Below, piece by piece: positions 17,868 to 27,142 of a stretch of DNA of 64,000 nt. The first letter of the stretch is position 1. The number at the start of each line of letters is the position of its first letter. The stretch is from Planctomycetota bacterium (GTDB taxonomy: Bacteria > Planctomycetota > UBA1135 > GCA-002686595), in the NCBI GenBank assembly GCA_012960475.1, contig DUBE01000044.1, positions 1 to 64,000 of the forward strand. Reading direction: 5' to 3'. A program made the translations under genes and the position numbers. The notes below the pieces were generated by a model. The model ran no database searches, was not told the origin of the DNA, and worked only from the letters and a program-made list of their open reading frames with translations.

Positions 17868-19301
17868 CTAGCTGGCGGGCACAGGAGAGAGCAGGTGCTC
17901 AATCACATCGGCGGCCTTGTAGGAGGTGGCGCCTGGAGCCAGGAAGCGGGCCACGGTGGTCACGTCATCGCCGGAGGTGAAGATCGCGGGCTCCGTGTTT
18001 CCGTCCTTGCGGACCTGACCCAGGCTGATGTTCGAGAGCAGGCCGTTGCAGATGCACTTGCGTCCAACGGTGTCCTCCTCCTTGCCGCCTTTGCGGATGT
18101 AATCGTCGATTGGCTCGCTGGGGCAGCGCCAACCGATGGAGCCGTCTTCCTTGCGGTAGCCATGGCGCAGGTAATTCAGATCGCAAACCCGGCGCCGCTT
18201 GTCGTTGGTGCTCGGATGGGAGAGGGTGCCTTCCAGTTGGATTACCTTGAAGGGGAAGCCAGTGGGGGAGGCGATGGGGTCGGTGAAGACCCGCGCAGTG
18301 CCCTCGCGGCTCATCTGCAGGATCTTGGCTTTCCAGGTTGCATCCATACCGGACTCTTCCGAGAAGGCGAAGGCCGTGCCCACTTGAATGCCAGCTGCGC
18401 CTACCTCAATGGCATCCTTCAGTCCTTCAGGCGCTGCGCGGGAACCGGCCAGCCAGAATGGAACGCCGAAGCCTCGGAATTCCTCGAACTTGGGCAGATC
18501 CCGGGGGCCATAGACCGGTTCGCCCTCATCAGACAAGGGGCCCTTGCCCCGGGGCGGTGCGTTGTGTCCGCCGGCTGTGGCGGCTTCGATCACAAACCCG
18601 TCGACCTTGCCGGATGCTTTCTTGAGCATCACATTGGCAACAATGCCGGTGGAGACGATGGCCAGAAACTTTGGCCTTGTGAGGGTAGGTGCGGGACCCC
18701 CGATGAACTCTGCGGGATCAAAGCGCGTGACAATAGACTCGCCGGGCAAAGCCCCGATGATGTCGAGGCGCAATTCCACCGCCTTGCCCATCGCCAGGCG
18801 GTCGAGAATGCCGGGTATCGCGAGGGGGATGCCAGCTCCCATGCAAACCGTACTGACTCCCGCCAACATGGCTCCAAAAATTGAAGGCAGGGTGGGCAGT
18901 TGAATCTTCTCCAGATAGTTGACGCCCACTGTTCCTGAATGCCCTTCCTTGGCCAGGAACACTTCGATGAAGTTGGCGGTCACGGTCAGCTCGTTCAGAG
19001 CGCGACCAGGGGTGGCACTAGGGGAAGGCTTGCTCTTGAAGGCCTTGCCCTCCTCTTTTCCGCCCTCGATGAAGTAGCGATCCATCACTCGCTTGGCGAT
19101 TTCTGGAAAGGGGAAAGCGGCCATGGCCCGACGGAGGTGACCTTCCGGGTCGCCCATCTGCAGTCTGCGGGCAAGGATGACATCGAGGGCCGTGCCGGCC
19201 ACAACTCCCAACTGCCCGCAGCGCGCAACTGCATTGGCAAGACGCCATTCGGATACCCCGGCGCCCATACCTCCCTGAATGATCCTAGGCAGTGTGTCCA
19301 C
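17868..19301 (-). CDS. Nitronate monooxygenase-like FMN oxidoreductase
   Basis: A TIM-barrel flavoprotein of about 477 residues in the 2-nitropropane dioxygenase / nitronate monooxygenase family. The N-terminal IIQGGMGAGVSEWRLANAVA is the FMN-site beginning, VIEAATAGGHNAPPRG carries the active-site His region, and GAAGIQVGTAFAFSEESG the phosphate-binding turn. It is longer than bacterial Ncd2-type enzymes (~330 residues), with a Cys-containing tail (GRKCICNGLLSNISLGQ, CPSEP). That long form is known in other bacteria and is of uncertain substrate. The start is probably GTG 19301, before DTLPRIIQGG; an upstream GTG at 19427 gives a basic extension. It is in an operon with the sialate esterase. 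Confidence 0.82.
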   Translation of the reverse strand: MDTLPRIIQGGMGAGVSEWRLANAVARCGQLGVVAGTALDVILARRLQMGDPEGHLRRAMAAFPFPEIAKRVMDRYFIEGGKEEGKAFKSKPSPSATPGRALNELTVTANFIEVFLAKEGHSGTVGVNYLEKIQLPTLPSIFGAMLAGVSTVCMGAGIPLAIPGILDRLAMGKAVELRLDIIGALPGESIVTRFDPAEFIGGPAPTLTRPKFLAIVSTGIVANVMLKKASGKVDGFVIEAATAGGHNAPPRGKGPLSDEGEPVYGPRDLPKFEEFRGFGVPFWLAGSRAAPEGLKDAIEVGAAGIQVGTAFAFSEESGMDATWKAKILQMSREGTARVFTDPIASPTGFPFKVIQLEGTLSHPSTNDKRRRVCDLNYLRHGYRKEDGSIGWRCPSEPIDDYIRKGGKEEDTVGRKCICNGLLSNISLGQVRKDGNTEPAIFTSGDDVTTVARFLAPGATSYKAADVIEHLLSPVPAS

Positions 19302-19548
19302 ACAGGCATGGTAACTGCGTGAGGACCTGAGAGATAACCTGAATCGGCGGCATTTTGAGCTGCGGATCGCATGTAACGGGGCGGACACGAGGAGCTTGGA
19401 GGCCGTGTGATGCCTTCCGGTAGTCACTCAGGGGGGCGCTGACTGAACTGCGTGCGTGGGCGATTGAGGCTTCAGAACAAGGGCCAGGACCCGATTTTCT
19501 TGCAGCTGCAGGAGTTTCTGGGGATCTCTGCTAAGCTCCTTGAGCCCG

Positions 19549-19565
19549 CAGCGGATAGGCCGCTG
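19549..19565 (+). other. Small hairpin in the leader of the selenoprotein gene
   Basis: CAGCGG-ATAGG-CCGCTG forms a 6-bp stem with a 5-nt loop ending 14 nt before the ATG at 19580. It may affect initiation or be part of the promoter region. Its role is unknown. Confidence 0.3.
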
Positions 19566-19579
19566 TAGCAAGAAACGTC

Positions 19580-20560
19580 ATGATTGCACAGATTCTATTG
19601 GCATCGGTTGGAGCCCTCGCGCTGCCATCCAATATCACCCCTAGCAAGGTCGGCGACAAGCTGCCCGCAGTTGTCCTGGAGGGATTGGCTCAAACCGAAG
19701 CCACCTCCTATGAGGAATTCACTGGGCGTCTGGTCCTGCTTGAATTTTTTGCCCATTGGTGAGGCCCTTGCGGAAGTGCCGTGCCGCACTTGAACGAGCT
19801 TGACGAGGAGTTCAGTGAGAAGGGACTCTCGGTCATTGGCGTGACCAGTGAACCCAGTGGACCAACCGAGAAGTGGATTGCCAAGAAGAAGGCAGCCTAT
19901 GCCTATGGTTATGACAAAGGCGGCAAGCTCAAGCGCGCCCTCGGTGTCGGCGGCATCCCTGCCGCGTTCTTGGTGGACCCTTCTGGCACGATTGTCTGGC
20001 AGGGTCATCCCAGCAATCTGAGTTCCAACCTGATCAAGGAGCACATCAAGGGGGCGATCTCCAAGCCTCTCTATATGTGGTCCGGCAAGGCTGGCAAGAT
20101 CAAGAAGAATTTCCTCAAGGGAGACTTTGCCAAAGCCTTTGACGAGGCGCGGAAACTTGCGAAGAACGATCCCTTTGGAGAAGAAGCGGCCGAGTTGCTG
20201 CAGGGTATTTTGACCTCGCGTGTGGCGGGTCTGCAGGCTGCGCTGGAGGTGGGTGACATACTCGCCGCCAGCGATGGTGCCAAGGTATTGCTCAAGGGGC
20301 TCAATGGGCTGCCGGAGGCAGACACTCTCAAGGCGATGCTGAAGGTCATCTCAAAGGACAAAGAGATGAAAGCCACCATGAAATTGCAGAAGCGGCTGGC
20401 CAAGGTTATGGAGGAGGATCTTCGTCGGCGCAAGGAGTGTGACGAGCGGGTGGTGGCACTTGAGAGGTTGCTCAAGGGTCACCAAGGCACCTACTTTGCC
20501 AGCCAGGTTGAGGCGGCTATCGAAGCCACTCGTGTGGCACGCACCAAGATGGAGTACTAG
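19580..20560 (+). CDS. TlpA-like thioredoxin selenoprotein with in-frame TGA (Sec) in a U-G-P-C active site
   Basis: Translation from ATG 19580 gives 60 residues ending in LVLLEFFAHW, then a TGA (19760-19762), then in the same frame GPCGSAVPHLNELDEEF and 265 residues to the stop at 20560. Reading the TGA as selenocysteine gives W-U-G-P-C, the thioredoxin motif with Sec61 for the first Cys and Cys64 as resolving residue. The rest of the fold is intact: GLSVIGVTSEP and the cis-Pro loop VGGIPAAFLVDPSG (Pro127). The C-terminal ~160 residues are Lys/Leu-rich helices (AKAFDEARKLA, LQKRLAKVMEEDLRRR). The N-terminus (MIAQILLASVGALALP) is weakly signal-like. Conservation of sequence on both sides of the TGA, plus a SECIS-like hairpin right after it, argues against a pseudogene. 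It is likely a thiol-selenol reductase or peroxide-linked redox protein. Confidence 0.8.
19760..19798 (+). promoter_or_regulatory. Candidate bacterial SECIS element beginning at the Sec TGA
   Basis: Directly after the TGA the RNA can fold into an upper stem AAGTGC (19774-19779) / GCACTT (19786-19791) with a 6-nt loop CGTGCC, a 3x3 internal loop, and a lower stem CTTG (19767-19770) / CGAG (19795-19798). The apical loop starts 17 nt after the TGA and has G at its second position followed by T. This fits the bacterial SECIS consensus as I recall it (loop about 16-37 nt from the codon, G among the first two loop bases). Folding was done by eye. Confidence 0.55.
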
Positions 20561-20588
20561 GGGGTTGACCCCAGCACTGTTTTGACCA

Positions 20589-20629
20589 CGAGGGGACCGC
20601 TCTGGCGGGCCCCTCGTTTCATTTTGTTG
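20589..20629 (+). terminator. Rho-independent terminator after the selenoprotein gene
   Basis: CGAGGGG...CCCCTCG (7 bp), one mismatch, then CCGC/GCGG closing a TCTG tetraloop, followed by TTTCATTTTG. It begins 28 nt after the stop at 20560 and points at the convergent efflux operon. Confidence 0.8.
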
Positions 20630-20639
20630 TGCCTCCGGT

Positions 20640-21098
20640 TCAGCGCAGCGGCTCAGCCGACCCAGTGGCCTTGGTGCCATCGGGCCGCTCGACCTCGATC
20701 CACCAGAGGGCTGTCTTGTCTAAAGGGTCGGGTGCGATGGCATGCACGTCATAGTCGTTGTGGGAGGGGGCATATTCGCCTTTGCCCACATAGGAGAGGG
20801 TGCGGTCCGCGCTGCCGATCCAGGCTCTTACGGTCGTGGCTCCCTGGTCATTGAACGGCAGGACCACTACAAGGTGTCCTTCTTCACCCGCGGTTACAGC
20901 TCCGTGGCCCTGGGCCAGTTCGACTGTCCACTCGCCGACAGTAGCACTGCCGATGGAGACTTCATCGTGCTCGTGGTCTTCTCCGCCGGTTTGCTCATCA
21001 GCATGTTCATGTTCGTGGTCGTGGTCGGAATGGTCTGAGCATGACCAGATGCCGACGGCAAGTAGAGAACTCAAGATGATGGTAATGGCTTGTTGCAT
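20640..21098 (-). CDS. His-rich lipoprotein of the metal-efflux operon
   Basis: A 152-residue lipoprotein: the signal ends in GIWSC (Cys20) and is followed by a dense His/Asp/Glu segment (DHSDHDHEHEHADEQ) suited to binding Zn, Ni, Co or Cu in the periplasm. The rest is a compact beta domain (VGEWTVELAQGHGAVTAG, TTVRAWIGSADRTL) ending in a charged tail. It is the last gene of the efflux operon, 11 nt after the RND pump stop. A role as periplasmic metal chaperone or buffer is inferred from composition and position. No named family was recognised. Confidence 0.8.
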   Translation of the reverse strand: MQQAITIILSSLLAVGIWSCSDHSDHDHEHEHADEQTGGEDHEHDEVSIGSATVGEWTVELAQGHGAVTAGEEGHLVVVLPFNDQGATTVRAWIGSADRTLSYVGKGEYAPSHNDYDVHAIAPDPLDKTALWWIEVERPDGTKATGSAEPLR

Positions 21099-21109
21099 GG
21101 GAACGGGGG

Positions 21110-24100
21110 TCAGGGTTTTCTACTGGGACTGATCGGTCGTTTGCGCCCATTCAAGGCGGCATAACCAGCGGGAACCAGTACAAGATTTAAAAAGGTGGAT
21201 GTGAGCAGGCCCCCTAAGATCACAGCGGAGAGGGGAGCCAGGATTTCGTTGCCGGCGGAGTTTCCCTCCAACACGATGGGTACCAGGGCCAGAGCCGCGG
21301 TCAAGGCGGTCATCAAGATCGGTACCAGCCGCTCCAAGGAACCTTGCATGATCGCACGGTGCGTGGAACAGCCTTCGTTCTCGCGCAAATGGGCATAGTG
21401 GTTGACCAGCAAGATTCCGTTGCGCACGGCGATGCCAAAGAGGGTAATGAAGCCCACCATGCTGGCAATGGAAAGCACCGGCGGCGTGTAGCTCCCAAGG
21501 CCAACCAGTCCCGCCAGATTTTGCAAAGGCGCATCTGATTCGGTCCAAAACACCGCTGCGATGCCACCGATCATGGCCAAGGGGAGATTGATCAGCACCA
21601 ACAGGGACACTGACAGAGAGCCGATTGCCAGGTGTAACAGCACCAGCGTGATCAGGAGCACCACTCCACCGAAGAGCAGGATAGCTCGGCTGGCAGATTG
21701 CTGGGCTTCGAACTGTCCGCCGTACTTCACCCGGTAGCCGTGGCGTGCCACGATGGGGTCGACCTTGGTTTGCACTTCGGCTACCAGATGCCCCAGGTTT
21801 GAGCCCTGCGCTACATTGAGGGAGATCACAGCCTTGCGCTGGGAGTTTTCTCGGGCGATCAGATTGCTGGTGAGCTCACGGCCAATGTCCGCTACCTCCT
21901 CCAGCCGTACCAACGCACCTCCTGCCCCGCGCAGAACGAGGCGCCTCAGATCTTCTATGCTGTCTCGGTCTTGAGTTTGCAGACGCACCGCCAGGCCGTA
22001 GCGTCGGACTCCGTCATTGACCTGCGCCACGCTTGCTCCGAACATCGCGTCGCGTACCTGTAGAGCGGCAGAGGCCGGGGTCAGGCCGTAGGCAGCCAGT
22101 AGGGAGGGGCGATATTCCACAGGTACGGACTGGACCATCACTTCGCGGTTGGCGGCTACATCCCGGGTTCCAGGCAGGGCCTTGAGGACCACCTCGATCT
22201 CCTTGGCGATGGAGCGCAAGACGCTGAGTTCTTGCCCATAGACGCTGATGGCGATGGCGGCAGGGGTGCCCGAGAGGATGTGACTCAGTCGGTGTTCGAT
22301 TGGTTGTCCGATGTTTGAGGAGATCCCAGGGATTTCTTCCAGCACCGAAGAGATCTGGCTGCGCACTGTTTCTTTTGCGAAGCCCGGTCGAATGGTCACA
22401 TCGATCTCTGAGTTGCTGACCGGTTCAACATGCTCGTCCCGCTCGGAACGGCCTGTGCGCCGTGAGGCGCTGGCTACTCCCTCCAGTTGCAGGAGTTGCT
22501 GTTCCACTGAGGAGGCCAAGCGGTCACTGGCCCTCAGTGAGGTTCCTGGGGGCGCGAAGAGGGCTACCGTGAACGTACCCTCGTTGAACTCCGGCAGAAA
22601 TGAGCTTCCAAAGGTCGATCCGACCCAAAGGGTCAAGGCAGTTGCAGCGGCTGCGGCACCCATCAATAGGTAACGCCAACGCAAGGCCAGACGTAGCAGG
22701 GGTGCGTAGAGGTTCTTGAGAATGCGCACCAGGAATCCGTCCCCTGCTTCTGCTTCGTCAGGGTTGGGATTGAGAAGCAAGCTACAAAGGGCCGGGGTCA
22801 CAGTCAGAGCCACCATCAGAGAAGCCAAGAGCGAGACCACAAAGGCAATGCCCAGGGGGCGGAAGAAGCGCCCTTCGATTCCTTCAAGGAACATCAGCGG
22901 CGCAAACACAAGTCCGATGATGAGGGTGGCAAATACCATTGCGGGCCGGATCTCGTTGCTGGCGGAAAAGATCGTGTCCCGCCTGGATTGTTGCTGATCT
23001 GCAGGCAAACGTGCGTTTTGCTTTAGGCGTCGAAAGACGTTCTCCACATCGATTACTGCGTCATCTACAAGACTGCCAACAGCGATGGCGAGGCCTCCCA
23101 GGGTCATCACATTGATCGTCTCCCCTAGATACTCAAGCACCAATACACCCGCGGCGAGGGAGAGGGGCAGGGCGGTCAGCGTTACCAGCGTTGTTCGTAG
23201 GCTGAGCAAGAACAGAGCCAAGATCAACGCCACGATGATCGCGGCATCCCTCAGAGCGTGGACCACATTGTTGACAGAGAGATTGATGAAGTCCGCTTGA
23301 CGGAAGATCTCATCGTTGATGTGTATGCCAGCGGGCAGGTTTGGCTCGAGATCCTTGAGCAGCGCATCGACTCCAGCCGTGATTGCCAGGGTGTTGGTGC
23401 CCGGCGCTTTTTTGATGGTCATGATCACCGCTGGCCTGCCACCATCCGAGCCCGTGCCCCGCTTGAGGGCCGGACCGAGGCGCACCTCTGCCACCTGCCC
23501 GATCGTCACGGGGGCCCCCTGGTGGATCTTGACCATGGTGCCCTCGATGTCTGCCACTGAGCGCACCCGCCCGCTTTGGCGGATGGGCAGCTCCAGGTGA
23601 TCCACATCAGGCAAATATCCAGCACTGAGCGTGCTATGGGCGGATCTGGCGGCTACGACCACGTCCTGGACGGTGAGCCCATAGAGCCTGAGCTGCTCCT
23701 GCTCCACCAGCACCTGGTATTCGGGCAACTCGCCGCCGATGACCGAAATCTGGGCGACCCCTGGCACGGTCAGGAGCCGGTTGCGCAGGTCAAACTCGGC
23801 GTAGGCCCTTAGGTTCAGATCGTCTACGCTCCCATCCGGGGATGACACGGCCAGCAGCATGATCTCACCAGTGATCGATGTAATGGGTGTCATCTCGGCG
23901 TGGGTTCCCGGTGGCAGCTCTTCGCGCACCGTGTCCAAGCGTTCCGAGACCATTTGCCGCGCTAGGAATATGTCTTCTCCCCACTCGAACTCCACAAAGG
24001 CGATCGAGAGGCCGATGGCGCTGGAAGTTCGCACCCTCCGCAGCCCTGGGATACCGTTGACCGCCGCTTCAATGGGGAAGGTCACGTACTGTTCCACCTC

Positions 24101-24277
24101 ATCTGCCGCCAGACCCGAAGCCTCGGCCATGATCACCACAGTGGGGGCGTTGAGTTCCGGGAACACGTCCACGGGTGTACGGGGCAGGCGATAGGCCGCC
24201 GCGCCCAAGAGCACTCCCGCGAGGATCAACACCAAGGTGGCGTGATCAATGGAAAATCGGATCAGGCTCTTGAGCAT
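21110..24277 (-). CDS. Heavy-metal efflux RND transporter (CusA/CzcA family)
   Basis: The inner-membrane, proton-driven pump subunit of a tripartite metal exporter. It has 1055 residues, with one N-terminal membrane helix (HATLVLILAGVLLGAAAYRL), two large periplasmic loops and the RND repeat of six helices each. The TM4 segment carries the acidic proton-relay motif GSLVDDAVIDVENVFRR, related to but not identical with the D-G-A-x3-V-E-N of CzcA or D-A-A of CusA, so the ion cannot be assigned. RND signatures such as RTPVDVFPELNAPTV near the start are typical of the heavy-metal branch. Its ATG (24277) overlaps the stop of the membrane fusion gene by one base. Confidence 0.93.
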   Translation of the reverse strand: MLKSLIRFSIDHATLVLILAGVLLGAAAYRLPRTPVDVFPELNAPTVVIMAEASGLAADEVEQYVTFPIEAAVNGIPGLRRVRTSSAIGLSIAFVEFEWGEDIFLARQMVSERLDTVREELPPGTHAEMTPITSITGEIMLLAVSSPDGSVDDLNLRAYAEFDLRNRLLTVPGVAQISVIGGELPEYQVLVEQEQLRLYGLTVQDVVVAARSAHSTLSAGYLPDVDHLELPIRQSGRVRSVADIEGTMVKIHQGAPVTIGQVAEVRLGPALKRGTGSDGGRPAVIMTIKKAPGTNTLAITAGVDALLKDLEPNLPAGIHINDEIFRQADFINLSVNNVVHALRDAAIIVALILALFLLSLRTTLVTLTALPLSLAAGVLVLEYLGETINVMTLGGLAIAVGSLVDDAVIDVENVFRRLKQNARLPADQQQSRRDTIFSASNEIRPAMVFATLIIGLVFAPLMFLEGIEGRFFRPLGIAFVVSLLASLMVALTVTPALCSLLLNPNPDEAEAGDGFLVRILKNLYAPLLRLALRWRYLLMGAAAAATALTLWVGSTFGSSFLPEFNEGTFTVALFAPPGTSLRASDRLASSVEQQLLQLEGVASASRRTGRSERDEHVEPVSNSEIDVTIRPGFAKETVRSQISSVLEEIPGISSNIGQPIEHRLSHILSGTPAAIAISVYGQELSVLRSIAKEIEVVLKALPGTRDVAANREVMVQSVPVEYRPSLLAAYGLTPASAALQVRDAMFGASVAQVNDGVRRYGLAVRLQTQDRDSIEDLRRLVLRGAGGALVRLEEVADIGRELTSNLIARENSQRKAVISLNVAQGSNLGHLVAEVQTKVDPIVARHGYRVKYGGQFEAQQSASRAILLFGGVVLLITLVLLHLAIGSLSVSLLVLINLPLAMIGGIAAVFWTESDAPLQNLAGLVGLGSYTPPVLSIASMVGFITLFGIAVRNGILLVNHYAHLRENEGCSTHRAIMQGSLERLVPILMTALTAALALVPIVLEGNSAGNEILAPLSAVILGGLLTSTFLNLVLVPAGYAALNGRKRPISPSRKP

Positions 24278-25647
24278 CAGTCCTCGCCCTCGTGGAAGGT
24301 GCCGTCTGCGTGCATGTGTCCGCCAATCGACGGGGAAGACCCCTGTTGGGTGGCGAGCTTCAATTCATAGGATCCTGCGGAGACCACTTCGTCGCTGCGC
24401 ATGAGTCCGCTTTGGATCACCACCCAGCGTCCGTCGCTGATGCCCAAGTCCGCTTCCACTCGAATCGCTACGCCCGGATCCTCGGGGTCGCGCCGGAAGA
24501 ACACATGAGTCAAACCATCGCGCAGCACGGCGGAGGTGGGCACCGCCAACTGGGGTCCATCGCTTGAGGCCACTACGATCTCCAGGAAGGCCGAGACACC
24601 AGGCCTGATCCACGGGGCTTGGTTCTTGGGCACCGCAAGCAAGGTCATGGTGCGCTCGATGGGGTGGGCCTCGAGGCCCAGGGTCATAGTCGCTGGAACG
24701 CCAGCATCCGGTGCCATTCCCGGGGAAAGGGGCGGCACGATGCGTACCTCGTTGACTGTGCCGATGCGTGACAGATCAGCTTGCAGGGCCAGGGCGCGGA
24801 AGCGCACCTGGGAGGTGTCGACGGTGGAAAGAACCAGGCTCGGGGCCTCCGCAAAGGAACCGTTGGTCAGGGCCAGGAGCTCTACGAAGCCGCCGTGTTC
24901 TGCGCGCACATCGATCCAATCATAGTTCTCATAGGCGGCCACCGTGCGATCACCCACTTGCACCTCCTGCAGCAGATCCTCTTCGGTCAGACCCACTGCC
25001 GCCGCAGCACGGTGCAGGGCGTGCCCTCGCGTGCGTTCTGCGTTGCTCAGTGCGGTTTGGGCGAGGTCGAGCTCCGCTTGCAGGCGTGGCAAGCTGGCTT
25101 CCAATTCCAGTGCGCTGGCTTCCAGGTCCGCGCGCTTGAATTCAGCTCTGGCCAGCAGCCGCAGGCGTTCACGGGCCAGCTCGAGTTTGGTGCGTGTTTC
25201 GTCGGATCGCGTGCGAGCCACTTTGATCTTGCCTTTGGCGGTGGCAATGGCCTGTTCGCCCTCGATAATCTCGTGCAGCAGCTCCGGCCAGGCGGTTGAT
25301 TGGTAGCGATAGAGGATCTGCCCCGGGATTACCGCCTGGTTTTGATCCACCAGCAATTCCACTCGACCGGGAAGCGCCAGACGGTATTCGCGCCGGGCCA
25401 GGGGCAGCAACTCAAAAGCACCTGGGACCCTGATGGTTTGGGCCACCCGTCGTACCTGGACCTGGGTGAACTCGATTCCCAAGTTGCGCTGGATCGTGGT
25501 CGGAATCTCGATGCGCGCGGAATTGGTTTCCGCAGCCTGATTGCCATTTTCCTCTTGGGGCGTGTCGCTTTCTGCGGAGCAGCTCTGCAGGATGGCGAGA
25601 GCCATCAGGACGGGAATGAGTTGATTGGACTGGTTGCGTTGCATCAT
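24277..25647 (-). CDS. Periplasmic membrane fusion (adaptor) protein of metal efflux system
   Basis: A 456-residue CusB/HlyD-type adaptor linking pump and outer-membrane channel. The start ATG 25647 precedes a lipoprotein-like signal (LIPVLMALAILQSC). There is a lipoyl/barrel-sandwich part (LPGRVELLVDQNQAVIPGQILY), a long coiled-coil hairpin (about residues 125-215, rich in Ala/Glu/Arg/Leu), and a beta-barrel part (LAVPTSAVLRDGLTHVF). The C-terminus is His-containing (IGGHMHADGTFHEGED), a likely metal-binding tail. ATG/TGA overlap (4 nt) with the upstream outer-membrane factor gene and 1 nt with the RND gene show a tightly coupled operon. Confidence 0.9.
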   Translation of the reverse strand: MMQRNQSNQLIPVLMALAILQSCSAESDTPQEENGNQAAETNSARIEIPTTIQRNLGIEFTQVQVRRVAQTIRVPGAFELLPLARREYRLALPGRVELLVDQNQAVIPGQILYRYQSTAWPELLHEIIEGEQAIATAKGKIKVARTRSDETRTKLELARERLRLLARAEFKRADLEASALELEASLPRLQAELDLAQTALSNAERTRGHALHRAAAAVGLTEEDLLQEVQVGDRTVAAYENYDWIDVRAEHGGFVELLALTNGSFAEAPSLVLSTVDTSQVRFRALALQADLSRIGTVNEVRIVPPLSPGMAPDAGVPATMTLGLEAHPIERTMTLLAVPKNQAPWIRPGVSAFLEIVVASSDGPQLAVPTSAVLRDGLTHVFFRRDPEDPGVAIRVEADLGISDGRWVVIQSGLMRSDEVVSAGSYELKLATQQGSSPSIGGHMHADGTFHEGED

Positions 25648-27101
25648 TTGTTTCCTTCGGTTTCTTCGAGTTGCTCCACAGTCGGTTCCGGGCCTCGCAT
25701 CTGGACGAGTTTGCTTTCTTCCGCGCTGATCGCCAGGGTCGCATCGATCCAATCGAGCTTGGCTTGATGAGAGTAGACAAGGCTCATCAGGAGAGCCTCG
25801 CTGTTGTCCTGGCCTTCGCCCAGTTGCATTAGTCTCATGGCATCCTTGAGTTGTTGGCTGATCAGGGGCATCAAGTGCTGCTCCATGTGGCTGCGCTGGC
25901 GCGTGATCGCTTCGATCTTTTCTTGCACTTGCCACCAACGGCCTCCCAGGACTTCCAGGGCTGTTTCATAGCGGGCGCGGGCTAGGAGGCGTTCGGCCCT
26001 GGCCGTAGCGATGCCCTCTTGGTTGGCGTGGAAGAAAGGCAACGAGATTCCTCCGATCAAGCCCAGTCGAGGCTGCCCCGAGTCTGATTCAAACGCAGGT
26101 CCAATGGTCGGGTCAGAGATCTGTTGAGCGATCTCCAGGGCCAGGGATTTTTCTGCGACAGCGTATTGGTCGCGCAAATGGAGCAGTTCCAGGTTGCGCT
26201 GCGCCAACTTGCTATTGAAATCCGTGTGAAGGGTAACGGGGAAGAAATCTTCGTGGCTTCGGCCTTCTTGAAGATGACTGAGGTACGGCACCAATTCCAG
26301 ATTGGCTGCGGCTGTGAGGCCCATCAGAGCCAGGAGAGCCTGTTCCTTGTTCTGGGTCAATCCGTGCAGGCGGAGCAACTCTCCCGTGCGTTGACTGTGT
26401 TCGATCTTGAAGTTGCTCGCTATTCGGGCGGAGACTTCGCCGGCTTCAGCCAGGGCGCTGACGCGCGGGATCAACTCGCCCAGGGTGGCCTGCAGCTGTT
26501 TGGTTTCCTGCTCTCGCAGCAAGGCCGCGGACCACTCCTGCCATGCCCGCCAGACCTCGCCCCATATGCGCCACTCTGAGTGCAGGACGGCTGTTCGAGC
26601 AACCTGGTGTCGGGCTGCTGCGTGTTCGGTTTCTGCTCCCGTGCGCCCTGTGATCGGAAGCGAGAAGGAGAGGCTTGGGCCTATGATCCAGGGATCGGGA
26701 ATGTCGTCCGTGGCGCGCAAGGCACTGAGGGCGAACTCCGGGTCAGTCCACTGACCGGCGTATTGGGCGCGGGCGGCGGCGAGGCCTGCTTCCAGGCGGG
26801 CCAGGCGCAACTCCGGATTGAATGCAAGTGCCACAAGTCTTGCCTCGTGCAAGTCCAGGCCATCGCTCAGGTCGAGTTCCCTTTGGGGCCCGGGCAGAGG
26901 CGCTTGGCGTTGCTCAAGAAAAGCTTGCAGGCTGCCGTCATCCAGAGTCCTCGCCTGCCACGCCGCTTGGTGGGCAGCGGTATCAAGAGGGCTCGGCGCA
27001 TAGCTCTGGCAAGCGCTTAGCAGTACCAGTATTCCCAAGCCGGGGCCAGGTAAGAGAGGCGCGTTAGGGGCGGGTATTTCTTTGGATATCCAATTCTTCA
27101 T
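25644..27101 (-). CDS. Outer-membrane efflux factor (TolC/CusC family)
   Basis: A 485-residue protein with a lipoprotein signal (GLGILVLLSAC). The two internally similar halves contain the long amphipathic helices and short strands of the TolC fold: for example LALNPELRLARLEAGLAAARAQ in the first half, written here with the motif AFNPELRLARLEAG, and GLIGGISLPFFHANQEG in the second. It forms the outer-membrane exit duct for the adaptor and RND pump encoded downstream. It is preceded by the His/Cys-rich gene across 101 nt containing two hairpins. Confidence 0.9.
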   Translation of the reverse strand: MKNWISKEIPAPNAPLLPGPGLGILVLLSACQSYAPSPLDTAAHQAAWQARTLDDGSLQAFLEQRQAPLPGPQRELDLSDGLDLHEARLVALAFNPELRLARLEAGLAAARAQYAGQWTDPEFALSALRATDDIPDPWIIGPSLSFSLPITGRTGAETEHAAARHQVARTAVLHSEWRIWGEVWRAWQEWSAALLREQETKQLQATLGELIPRVSALAEAGEVSARIASNFKIEHSQRTGELLRLHGLTQNKEQALLALMGLTAAANLELVPYLSHLQEGRSHEDFFPVTLHTDFNSKLAQRNLELLHLRDQYAVAEKSLALEIAQQISDPTIGPAFESDSGQPRLGLIGGISLPFFHANQEGIATARAERLLARARYETALEVLGGRWWQVQEKIEAITRQRSHMEQHLMPLISQQLKDAMRLMQLGEGQDNSEALLMSLVYSHQAKLDWIDATLAISAEESKLVQMRGPEPTVEQLEETEGNK

Positions 27102-27142
27102 CGCATCGGGTCACAAATCCTTTCATCACTGAATATTTCTCT

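Noticed and set aside
19760-19762. Nonsense mutation (pseudogene) explanation for the TGA
   Set aside because: Not fully excluded, but the frame is otherwise intact over 326 codons, the TGA replaces exactly the redox Cys, and a SECIS-like hairpin follows; selenocysteine is the simpler reading.
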